DNA of 6,723 nucleotides from Anaerolineaceae bacterium (GCA_003158355.1 PMIV01000071.1:1-6723), one strand, 5' to 3'; counted from the stretch's first letter, positions 1-5,501 are shown. Numbers and translations are program-made. Notes: a model not told the origin generated them from the sequence alone.

Positions 1-334
1 CAATATGTTCGGCTATGATTTCCTCGGCGTCGGCCGGTTTGACTTCAACATAGAAGGCTTCTTCCGGCAGCACCTTGACGATCGGGCCTTTTTCGCAAAA
101 GCCGAAACAGCCAGCGATCTCTGCCTGCAATTGATCTTGCAGACCGTTTTCAGCGATCAGCTTTTGGAATTTTTCAACAATCTTCTGGCTATCTGAAGCC
201 TGGCAGCCAGTGCCACCGCAAACCAGCACCATGCGGGTTTTATCATTGACCGCTTTACCCAGACGTAAACTCAGCAGACCTTTATATTGTTCGTACGCGT
301 CAGTTAATTGTTGCTGTGATCTAATTTCAGGCAT
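1..334 (-). CDS. hydB: NuoF/HydB-like NADH-binding diaphorase subunit, N-terminal part (runs off the left edge)
   Basis: This is the beginning of a NuoF/HydB-family flavoprotein, of which 111 residues are visible. The visible part is the thioredoxin-like [2Fe-2S] domain that HydB-type proteins carry ahead of the FMN/NADH domain. Its four ligands are C39 and C44 (CGGTGC) and C76 and C80 (CFGFC), followed by EKGPIVKVLP and FYVEVKP, which is typical of the family. In the family, this subunit oxidises or reduces NAD(H) with FMN and passes electrons to a hydrogenase, formate dehydrogenase or complex I-like partner in the cytoplasm. The start is ATG at 334, six bases after a strong AAGGAGG. It overlaps the upstream hydC stop by 8 bases, so the two are translationally coupled. 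The Rossmann/FMN part and the C-terminal cluster ligands lie outside the window. A short stand-alone HndB-like protein is a less likely alternative, because the sequence resembles the HydB N-terminus more closely and no stop is seen. The choice between hydB and nuoF is inference. Confidence 0.85.
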   Translation of the reverse strand, partial: MPEIRSQQQLTDAYEQYKGLLSLRLGKAVNDKTRMVLVCGGTGCQASDSQKIVEKFQKLIAENGLQDQLQAEIAGCFGFCEKGPIVKVLPEEAFYVEVKPADAEEIIAEHI

Positions 335-881
335 CGGCGGCCTCCTTATTTTCAACATCCTCTTCGACCATGTATTTCTCCAGAATCTCACGAACGTCGC
401 CGGCTTTCACTTTGCCGTAAACCTTGTGGTTGATGGTTACCACTGGTGCCAATCCGCAGGCACCCACACAGCGCAGACTTTCGATGGAGAATTTTCCATC
501 CTTGGTCACCTCGCCGGCTTTGATACCCAATACCTGTTCGAACTCCTGCAGCAGTTTATCGGAACCGTTAACGTAGCAGGCCGTCCCCAGGCAAACGTTC
601 ACCTGAATTTTGCCCTTGGGAGTGGTGGTGAAAAAGTTGTAAAAACTGATCACCCCCGAAATCTCTGAATGAGGTACGGAAAACTTCTTCGCAATGTGAA
701 TCTGCAAGACCTCTGGCAAATAGCCAAAGATGCCCTGGGCCTTGTGCAGGGTCATGATCAGTTTATCTTTACGCCGTGGGTCCTTGGGATCGATATGCAG
801 TTCATCGATGAAACGGTCCAATTCCGCGAACTGAGGGTTGTGTTCTTCTCCACACAGGGAGTCTTTCGAGGTGTCTGTCAT
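327..881 (-). CDS. hydC: NuoE/HydC-like [2Fe-2S] subunit (24 kDa type)
   Basis: This is a thioredoxin-like [2Fe-2S] protein of 184 residues, the normal size for NuoE/HydC/HndA. An N-terminal helical part (about 20-90, with KAQGIFGYLPE and ISGVISFYNFF) precedes the cluster domain. The ligands are C97 and C102 (CLGTAC) and C138 and C142 (CVGAC). In known complexes this subunit docks on NuoF/HydB and relays electrons near the FMN. In HydABC enzymes it takes part in electron bifurcation between NADH and ferredoxin. The gene starts at an ATG that overlaps the ATPase stop by four bases (ATGA), five bases after AAGGAG, and it overlaps hydB by 8 bases. The acidic tail (VEEDVENKE) is not conserved in the family as far as I know. 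The partner enzyme is not visible, so a formate dehydrogenase or complex I role is possible. The family is certain; the symbol hydC is inferred from the CB gene order. Confidence 0.9.
   Translation of the reverse strand: MTDTSKDSLCGEEHNPQFAELDRFIDELHIDPKDPRRKDKLIMTLHKAQGIFGYLPEVLQIHIAKKFSVPHSEISGVISFYNFFTTTPKGKIQVNVCLGTACYVNGSDKLLQEFEQVLGIKAGEVTKDGKFSIESLRCVGACGLAPVVTINHKVYGKVKAGDVREILEKYMVEEDVENKEAADA
341..347 (-). promoter_or_regulatory. Shine-Dalgarno site of hydB
   Basis: AAGGAGG on the minus strand lies six bases before the ATG at 334 and inside the last codons of hydC. It fixes the hydB start and shows that ribosomes can reload at this junction. Confidence 0.8.
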
Positions 882-1615
882 AAAATCTCCTTATTCGTAA
901 CATTTAACGCACTCGTGCGGTTGTTCTCGTTGGTGATGAAAAGAGAATTCGAAATGGATATTTCCTTTTGTAAATCCGCTGCGCTCACCCGTTCCGGGCA
1001 GCTCAGCAAGGTATTTTTAAATAAAAGCACCGTTTGCGCCAACATGGGAATCTCTTCGGCAATATGAGTAACAAAAAGGATCGAAGAGTGCGGCAGCGTC
1101 TGGCGGATATGGGCGATGATGCTTTGCTTTGAACCTGCACTGATCGATTGGAAAGGTTCATCCATCATCAGCAGGCGCGGCTCGCCCAACAGCCCGCGCA
1201 CCAGTGCCGTTTTCTGGCGCATTCCCCCCGAAAGTTGGTAGGGGTAATAGCGGCGGCTGTCGCTTAATTCGCAGACTTCCAACCAACGCTCATAGCGCCG
1301 CTGTACTTCATTTGTCACATTTTTGCCCTTGATCTTGAAAGGCAAGAAGATATTTTCTTCAACGGTCAAAAATGGGAACAACCGGGGCTCCTGAAACAGG
1401 GTCACCGGTTCGGCATCCATCAAGGTAAAGCGGCCGCTGTCAGCTTTTTCCACACCTGTCAGAATTCTGATCAAAGTGGTTTTTCCAGCGCCGGAAGGTG
1501 CAAAGAGCGCCGTTCTCTCCCCTTCAGCCAGGCTGAACGAGAGATCATCGATGACCCGATGGCTGCCAAAACTTTTATTGAGTTGGTCTACCCTGATCAT
1601 GAACTGAGCCGTCAT
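878..1615 (-). CDS. ABC transporter ATP-binding protein, NitT/TauT (SsuB/TauB) type
   Basis: This is the cytoplasmic ATPase of the importer, 245 residues, close to the usual SsuB/TauB length. Visible motifs are Walker A (APSGAGKTT, residues 39-47, K45), Q-loop Q75 (FQEPRLFP), signature LSGGM (128-132), Walker B LLMMDEP (148-154; D152, E153) and switch His H184 (FVTH). Two of these regions are unusual. The stretch after Walker B reads QSIS where the D-loop SALD is expected, so the D-loop aspartate is missing. The H-loop continues IAEEI instead of the usual DxxEA. The first Walker A glycine is Ala39. The last ~25 residues are Ser/Asn-rich and look unconserved. ATG at 1615 overlaps the permease stop (ATGA) and has GGAG upstream. 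The catalytic Lys, Glu, Gln and His are all present, so the protein is probably active. The substrate cannot be read from the sequence. Confidence 0.92.
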   Translation of the reverse strand: MTAQFMIRVDQLNKSFGSHRVIDDLSFSLAEGERTALFAPSGAGKTTLIRILTGVEKADSGRFTLMDAEPVTLFQEPRLFPFLTVEENIFLPFKIKGKNVTNEVQRRYERWLEVCELSDSRRYYPYQLSGGMRQKTALVRGLLGEPRLLMMDEPFQSISAGSKQSIIAHIRQTLPHSSILFVTHIAEEIPMLAQTVLLFKNTLLSCPERVSAADLQKEISISNSLFITNENNRTSALNVTNKEIL

Positions 1616-2382
1616 GCTTTCTCCGCCGCAAAATAATATTTCTTGAAAAAGATCGAGAAAATGGCCGATTGTATCGCCTGGAAAACCAGGGTGAACAACA
1701 ACAAGATCACCAGATAAAAGAAAACTTCTTTCATATTGAAGAAAATACGCGCATTATTCAACAAATAACCCAGACCGTCCTGGGTGCCAATGAACTCACC
1801 CAGCACCACCACTTTGACCGCCATGCTCATGCCCAGGCTGAGGTTGCTTTCGAGCACCGGGACCAGCGCGGGTAAATAAATGTAGCGGGCTATTTCCGCC
1901 GGTTTGGCTTTGAGCGAAACCAGGTACTCTTCCAGTACCTGATCTTTTCTGGCCAGCCCGTTGACTGTGTTGATGGCCATGGTTGGCAAAGTGAGGCATG
2001 CCACCAGCAAGATCGGCGTGGCACTGCCGATGCCAAACATCAATAAAAAGATCACACCCAAGATCACCCCTGGCATCACCTGTAAAGCCAGCATCAACGA
2101 GTTCAAGGGTTTAACCCATTTTTTGGTAAATGCCAAAATTCCAAGCAGCGTACCGATAATATAAGCAGCACCAAACCCGATCACCGTCCGATACAGGGTG
2201 ATGCCCAGATGGTAGGCAAAGTGATCAGGCAAATACGTTGGGATTTCGGTGAGCACGGTCAGCGGTGACGGAATGATATAGGGGGGGTAGAAAATTGCTG
2301 CCACCCCCCACACCGCCACGATTAGCGCAAGCCCGATGGCGTCATTTCGCAGAGAGAAAATAAAAGTCCGTGTATTTTTCAT
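1612..2382 (-). CDS. ABC transporter permease, NitT/TauT (SsuC/TauC) type
   Basis: This is an inner-membrane permease of the MetI-like (BPD_transp_1) family, 256 residues from the ATG at 2382. Hydrophobic segments lie at about 16-33, 60-85, 97-118, 122-140, 185-200 and 219-247. The cytoplasmic coupling loop (151-172) reads EEYLVSLKAKP...YIYLPA. It corresponds to the EAA motif, but the usually invariant Gly is Lys158. GTQDGLGYLL, near 199-208, matches the SsuC-type GxxxGLGYL. The start is uncertain. The ATG overlaps the binding-protein gene by 41 bases and has no clear ribosome site, so expression probably depends on translational coupling. A TTG at 2418 would add 12 residues (MQIIIRRSVNRW) but would overlap by 77 bases. 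The codons for WG and YPP (about residues 25-34) contain runs of six G and seven C. Family and role are sure; the substrate is unknown. Confidence 0.9.
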   Translation of the reverse strand: MKNTRTFIFSLRNDAIGLALIVAVWGVAAIFYPPYIIPSPLTVLTEIPTYLPDHFAYHLGITLYRTVIGFGAAYIIGTLLGILAFTKKWVKPLNSLMLALQVMPGVILGVIFLLMFGIGSATPILLVACLTLPTMAINTVNGLARKDQVLEEYLVSLKAKPAEIARYIYLPALVPVLESNLSLGMSMAVKVVVLGEFIGTQDGLGYLLNNARIFFNMKEVFFYLVILLLFTLVFQAIQSAIFSIFFKKYYFAAEKA

Positions 2383-3346
2383 CCAGCGGTTTACCGATCG
2401 TCTGATAATAATTTGCAATGGATTCTTGCATTTCCTGACCCACGGTCAGGTTAAATCGGGTACGAGACAAAGATTTCAATAACAGTTCTGGAGTCAGTTT
2501 GTAATAAGAACTCACACTTTTCACAGCCGTTGCCGGGTCATTTTCAACCGAGGTAATTGCTTCACCCAAAGCCTGATTGAACTCAGTAATTTCGGCCGTA
2601 TGAGTTTTGGCCCAGGTACTGTTTACGAATGAACCAACCTGCGGATATCCCTGCTTGTTGCCGGCAGCTTTATTCCACTCATCAAAGTAACTGAGCGAAA
2701 TATTCACGTTTGGCTGACCTTCGACCAGGGTCACATAAGGTTCTGGCAGCACCACGGCAGTTGCTTTACCTTCTTTGAGCAGCACCACGGAAGAATCAAA
2801 TGGAGAATAGACAGGGGTCAGGTCAGTTCCGTATTTCAAACCAGCCTGTTCCGCCAGATAAGTGGTGGCTTCTTCGATGGGAGAGCCAGCAAAGGGAAGG
2901 TAAATCTGTTGGCCTTTTAGGTCCGCCCAACTGTTCACCTTTTTGCCGTAGGTTACCAGATACGATAAACCGCTAACAAACGAATTGGTCATCTGCACCG
3001 GCGCGCCGTTTTTGAACAGATCCACGCCCACCGAAAGACCGGTCACTAAAATGGAGACATCGCCGCGCAGGAAAAGCGTATTCGCCTGAGATTGATTGGT
3101 GTACAGGGTCAATTCCACGTTTTTTAGTTTGCTTGCAGCCAGAATAACAGGAATCGAAGAAGTGGAAGCAGGCGCATAGATCACCAGTTTGTCTGTGCTT
3201 GCAGCAGTCGTACTTTCAGTTGTTGAGGTGGGGGCATTAACTACGGTTGCGGTCGGCGTCGTAGTCTGCACTGCCGGTGCACAGCCGGTTAATAAGAGCC
3301 CTGAAATGATCGTTACCAAAATGAATACCTTTAATAATTTCTTCAT
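2342..3346 (-). CDS. ABC transporter solute-binding lipoprotein, NitT/TauT (NMT1-like) family
   Basis: This is the extracytoplasmic binding protein of the importer, 334 residues, the usual size for the family. It has a lipoprotein signal peptide with KK at 2-3, a hydrophobic core at about 7-19 and the lipobox LTGC with C22. A Thr/Ala/Ser/Pro/Val-rich low-complexity linker (about 23-52) tethers the domain. The periplasmic-binding fold (about 53-330) begins LVIYAPASTSSIPVILAA. It contains family-typical stretches such as SWADLKGQQIYLP, SPIEEATTYLAEQAGL and LPEPYVTLV. NMT1/SsuA-type proteins bind sulfonates, nitrate, thiamine precursors, riboflavin and others. I see nothing that picks one of these. 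ATG at 3346 follows GAGGT by five bases. It is the first gene of a five-gene (or longer) operon that leads into hydC and hydB. Confidence 0.9.
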   Translation of the reverse strand: MKKLLKVFILVTIISGLLLTGCAPAVQTTTPTATVVNAPTSTTESTTAASTDKLVIYAPASTSSIPVILAASKLKNVELTLYTNQSQANTLFLRGDVSILVTGLSVGVDLFKNGAPVQMTNSFVSGLSYLVTYGKKVNSWADLKGQQIYLPFAGSPIEEATTYLAEQAGLKYGTDLTPVYSPFDSSVVLLKEGKATAVVLPEPYVTLVEGQPNVNISLSYFDEWNKAAGNKQGYPQVGSFVNSTWAKTHTAEITEFNQALGEAITSVENDPATAVKSVSSYYKLTPELLLKSLSRTRFNLTVGQEMQESIANYYQTIGKPLDEKYTDFYFLSAK

Positions 3347-3392
3347 GCTTTACCTCGCCTTTTTATATATCAACATTAACCAACACCAAATA

Positions 3393-3405
3393 ACGTCATA
3401 GACGT
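3393..3405. promoter_or_regulatory. Perfect palindrome ACGTC-ATA-GACGT in the operon leader (possible operator)
   Basis: The 13-base sequence ACGTCATAGACGT is a perfect dyad with 5-base arms. It lies 46 bases upstream of the lipoprotein ATG, at or just after the inferred transcription start, which is where a repressor site would block initiation. No regulator family can be named from this short site. Confidence 0.35.
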
Positions 3406-3411
3406 CTCGGT

Positions 3412-3439
3412 GGAATAAAGAATTGCTTGTGATTGTCAA
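3412..3439 (-). promoter_or_regulatory. Candidate sigma-70-type promoter of the transporter-hydCB operon
   Basis: Reading on the minus strand, a perfect TTGACA (3439-3434) is followed after 16 bases by TATTCC (3417-3412), a weak -10 match. Transcription would start near 3405 and give a leader of about 60 bases. A second, less likely option is TTGGTG followed by TATAAA just before the ribosome site. The position is inferred from consensus only. Confidence 0.35.
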
Positions 3440-3475
3440 GGGATTTTGCGGAGTAAGGTTCCGTGAGCCTTGACA
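3434..3475. repeat. Inverted repeat TGTCAAGG ... CCTTGACA with an inner small stem
   Basis: Eight-base perfect arms at 3434-3441 and 3468-3475 enclose 26 bases. These contain a second dyad, CGGA (3449-3452) and TCCG (3460-3463). Each outer arm carries TTGACA on one strand, so the structure coincides with the candidate -35 box of the transporter operon. It could be a binding site or an RNA hairpin at the end of the CBS-gene transcript. Confidence 0.45.
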
Positions 3476-3478
3476 CAT

Positions 3479-3533
3479 CTGCCCGCGGTCTTCCCCTGGT
3501 TCAAGTTAAAGAAGGGAGACCGCTTTCAGGCAG
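3479..3533. repeat. Hairpin-forming inverted repeat directly after the CBS gene stop
   Basis: The inner stem is GCGGTCT (3485-3491) with AGACCGC (3517-3523), extended by CCC (3493-3495) with GGG (3514-3516) across a one-base bulge. The outer stem is CTGCC (3479-3483) with GGCAG (3529-3533). It starts six bases after the CBS-domain stop and would fold in that transcript. No U-run follows it, so it is not a canonical intrinsic terminator. It may protect the 3' end or act with a termination factor. Confidence 0.5.
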
Positions 3534-3538
3534 AAGGA

Positions 3539-4375
3539 TCAAAAGAACTTTTGCACTATCATTAAGAATAGATCACTTTCAGTAATGACACCAATAATAT
3601 TTTTCTCATCATCGACCACTACCAAAACATGGATTTTGTGATCCAGCATTAGTTTGGCGGCCGTTGTTATATCAGCTTCGGGTGAAATTGTCAGTACTTC
3701 TTTGGACATCACCTTTTTGACCGGCTGGGTCAAAATTTTCATCGAGATATCCTGGTTTTTATGGGAGGACAAATGAGACGGATCGCTGCTCATCAAGTCA
3801 GTGCGGGTGACCAGGCCAACCAATTTGCCTTCTTCTAAAACAGGCAGAGAACGGATCCGCTTCGTTCCCATCAATCGATGGCATTCAAGCAGACTGGTTT
3901 CAGGATCGATCGTCACTACTTCATCGGTCATGTAATTCTTGACCCGAAGATCTTTTTTCAACTCCGGACATTCTGACAGGATAAACCGCAGCAAATCCGA
4001 GTTGGTGAGAATACCGATCAATTGGTTATTTTCTACCACAGGCAGCGCTGTGATCTTGTTTTCGAGCATGATGCGTGCTGCTTTTGGCATGAGGGTTTCT
4101 GGCAAAAGGGTGATGGGTTTAAGCGTCATTACCTCACCAACAGTCTCTTCCGTCATATCCACACCCTGATTCCAGGATTCATTCTCAAGAATGGAAAGAT
4201 CGAGACGAAGCAGGCCGCGTTTGGTAATGATTCCGACTAAATTATCTTCTTTTACCACAGCAAGAGCGCGAATGTGACGCTCGTCAATGATCTTGCGTGC
4301 ATCCGTCAGACTGGTTTCAGGTGTCACTGTGATGACAGGTGTAGACATCCAACTCTGAACTAATCCATTGATCAT
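3539..4375 (-). CDS. Stand-alone protein with four CBS domains
   Basis: This protein of 278 residues consists almost wholly of CBS domains, which form two Bateman modules: CBS1 about 7-56, CBS2 about 78-130, CBS3 about 145-195 and CBS4 about 218-270. Each repeat shows the usual pattern of xxVMTxxxxTxxPE, a helix, IxALPVV, then LVGIxTxxDL. Examples are LPVVENNQLIGILTNSDLL and LPVLEEGKLVGLVTRTDL. The linker at about 199-216 is polar. Such domains bind adenine nucleotides (AMP, ATP, SAM, NAD, c-di-AMP in different families) and sense energy state. No catalytic or membrane domain is attached, so it must act by binding another protein or simply a ligand. ATG at 4375 follows GGAGG by four bases. 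A terminator upstream separates it from the response regulator gene. The partner and ligand are unknown. Confidence 0.9.
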   Translation of the reverse strand: MINGLVQSWMSTPVITVTPETSLTDARKIIDERHIRALAVVKEDNLVGIITKRGLLRLDLSILENESWNQGVDMTEETVGEVMTLKPITLLPETLMPKAARIMLENKITALPVVENNQLIGILTNSDLLRFILSECPELKKDLRVKNYMTDEVVTIDPETSLLECHRLMGTKRIRSLPVLEEGKLVGLVTRTDLMSSDPSHLSSHKNQDISMKILTQPVKKVMSKEVLTISPEADITTAAKLMLDHKIHVLVVVDDEKNIIGVITESDLFLMIVQKFF

Positions 4376-4430
4376 TTTTCCTCCACACCAAATTGTGCTT
4401 TTAAACTACTTTATTAATTGACCTAACAAG

Positions 4431-4436
4431 AGTATA
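4431..4436 (-). promoter_or_regulatory. Possible -10 box of the CBS gene
   Basis: TATACT on the minus strand, 55 bases upstream of the CBS gene ATG, matches the -10 consensus well. No good -35 sits at the right distance (GTGCAT at 17 bases). A TTGTTA/TTTAAA pair closer to the start is an alternative. Confidence 0.25.
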
Positions 4437-4485
4437 CGCCTTCCCTGGCAGCAATGCACCCTGTTTAAAGGTTATCTTTGAGAGC

Positions 4486-4516
4486 AAAAAAGGTTGAAAC
4501 ATGTCTCAACCTTTTT
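4486..4516 (-). terminator. Rho-independent terminator of the response regulator gene
   Basis: An 11-base stem, AAAAAGGTTGA with TCAACCTTTTT (inner pairs GGTTGA 4492-4497 and TCAACC 4506-4511), closes a loop of eight bases. On the minus strand it is followed by a run of six U. It lies about 45 bases past the regulator stop. The structure is near-symmetric and could work both ways, but there is no plus-strand gene on its left. Confidence 0.85.
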
Positions 4517-4561
4517 GATGATGGAATTTTTCTAATAATCAAAACAATTAATTGAGTCAGT

Positions 4562-5239
4562 TTAGTTGCTGCTACTGGAGGGGTCTTCATCAAATGCGGT
4601 CACGACACCGGCGCGCATCGCGTAGATCACAGCCTGGGTGCGGCTGGAGACTTCCAGTTTGGCTAAGATCCGACTAACGTGTGAGTGAACTGTGGCTGTG
4701 CTTACCACCATCAAGCGCGCAATATCCTGGTTGCTGTACCCGCGTGCCATAAACTTTAAAACGTCCAACTCGCGGTCAGTCAATTTCTCGATCAAGCCTT
4801 CTTGCTCTTCAGTACCGTTGATCTGTTTGAGAACATGCCCTATTACCGATGGATGCAGCCAGGCTTCTCCGCGAGCCACTTGCTGGATCGCCGCAACCAA
4901 ATCGGGCTCGCTGGCATCTTTTAGGATATAACCGATCGCTCCGGCATTCAGCGCCGGCATTACCTTGTCATTGCCGCTTTGCCCTGAAAACATCAATACG
5001 TTTGTTTCCGGAAGACTTTTTTTAATTAAGCGGGTCGCTTCAATTCCATCCATCTCTGGCATTGCTACATTCATTAATACAACATCGGGCCGCAGCAAAA
5101 GGGATTGCTCAACAGCTTTCTTCCCGGTGCTGGCCACACCGACTACTTCAATTTCCGGGTGGTTCTTAAACATTGCCACCAGACCACTCAAAACCACCGG
5201 ATAGTCATCTACGATCATTAATCGAATCTTACTGTTCAT
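4562..5239 (-). CDS. NarL/LuxR-family response regulator with an Asp-to-Asn receiver
   Basis: This is a two-domain regulator of 225 residues, the normal length for NarL types. The receiver domain (about 5-120) keeps the acidic pair D11-D12, S85 (LMFSG) at the Thr/Ser position and K107 (YILKD). The phospho-acceptor position in VVLMNVAMPEMDG is N57 (codon AAT) where Asp is expected. A linker (about 121-150) leads to a LuxR/GerE helix-turn-helix domain (about 151-212): LTDRELDVLKFMARGYSNQDIARL and TVHSHVSRILAKLEVSSRTQA. The tail is acidic and Ser-rich (DEDPSSSSN). It is expected to bind DNA as a dimer. If N57 is real, it cannot be phosphorylated in the usual way and may be always on, or controlled by ligand or partner. 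No histidine kinase is adjacent. ATG at 5239 follows GGAG by six bases. Family is certain; targets are unknown. Confidence 0.95.
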   Translation of the reverse strand: MNSKIRLMIVDDYPVVLSGLVAMFKNHPEIEVVGVASTGKKAVEQSLLLRPDVVLMNVAMPEMDGIEATRLIKKSLPETNVLMFSGQSGNDKVMPALNAGAIGYILKDASEPDLVAAIQQVARGEAWLHPSVIGHVLKQINGTEEQEGLIEKLTDRELDVLKFMARGYSNQDIARLMVVSTATVHSHVSRILAKLEVSSRTQAVIYAMRAGVVTAFDEDPSSSSN

Positions 5240-5289
5240 TATTGCTCCAGTCTAGCGCCCATCAAACGTGAACCCATAAAGTCAATCTG

Positions 5290-5317
5290 GGTATATCCTC
5301 TTTAGTGTGAGAATCAA
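5290..5317 (-). promoter_or_regulatory. Candidate promoter of the response regulator gene
   Basis: On the minus strand, TTGATT (5317-5312) is followed after 16 bases by TATACC (5295-5290), giving a leader of about 45 bases. The match is moderate (four of six in each box) and rests on consensus alone. Confidence 0.35.
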
Positions 5318-5375
5318 GAATCTCCAGAATGAGGTTTGACGAAGTACGAGAGCACACCTTCAACCCTTAAATGAT

Positions 5376-5396
5376 ACAGATAAATAGAAAATCTGT
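5376..5396. repeat. Inverted repeat ACAGAT-N9-ATCTGT
   Basis: Perfect six-base arms at 5376-5381 and 5391-5396 are separated by AAATAGAAA. The half-site spacing suits a dimeric DNA-binding protein. It lies between the divergent promoters, so it could serve either gene. Chance occurrence in AT-rich DNA is possible. Confidence 0.3.
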
Positions 5397-5411
5397 CTAT
5401 CCTCTGCTTTG

Positions 5412-5438
5412 ATTTTACCTTAAGCAGGCCATTTTACC
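5412..5438. repeat. Direct repeat of ATTTTACC, 19 bases apart
   Basis: Two identical octamers at 5412-5419 and 5431-5438 lie just upstream of the HIT gene -10 box at 5476. Tandem half-sites about two helix turns apart are typical for some activators, but eight bases is short evidence. Confidence 0.3.
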
Positions 5439-5475
5439 GAATGAGCTCTAACGACCATTTCCAACATATTAAGTG

Positions 5476-5481
5476 TACAAT
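5476..5481 (+). promoter_or_regulatory. -10 box of the HIT gene
   Basis: TACAAT matches five of six bases of the -10 consensus and would start transcription near 5488, giving a short leader. No convincing -35 box lies 15-18 bases upstream (GACCAT at 17), so the promoter may need an activator. Confidence 0.4.
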
Positions 5482-5496
5482 AACATCATCTTTTTT

Positions 5497-5501
5497 GGAG
5501 G
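5497..5501 (+). promoter_or_regulatory. Shine-Dalgarno site of the HIT gene
   Basis: GGAGG seven bases before the ATG at 5509 decides the start. The upstream in-frame ATG at 5473 would add 12 residues without family resemblance, and it lies at or before the inferred -10 box. Confidence 0.85.

Noticed and set aside
1..334. Stand-alone HndB-type small ferredoxin-like protein
   Set aside because: The residues around the cysteines (CGGTGC, CFGFCEKGPIV, FYVEV) fit the HydB/NuoF N-terminal domain better, and no stop is reached. It cannot be fully excluded because the gene leaves the window.
210..668. Plus-strand open frame of 152 residues
   Set aside because: It is antisense to hydC and hydB, shows no recognisable motif and has no good ribosome site. 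The minus-strand frames carry clear cysteine motifs.
669..1067. Plus-strand open frame of 132 residues
   Set aside because: It lies opposite hydC and the end of the ATPase gene and has no family resemblance.
4022..4240. Plus-strand frames opposite the CBS gene
   Set aside because: They overlap a strong four-CBS protein on the other strand and have no motif.
4486..4516. Reading the hairpin as an operator for the CBS gene
   Set aside because: The stem followed by a U-run just after the regulator stop is a standard intrinsic terminator.
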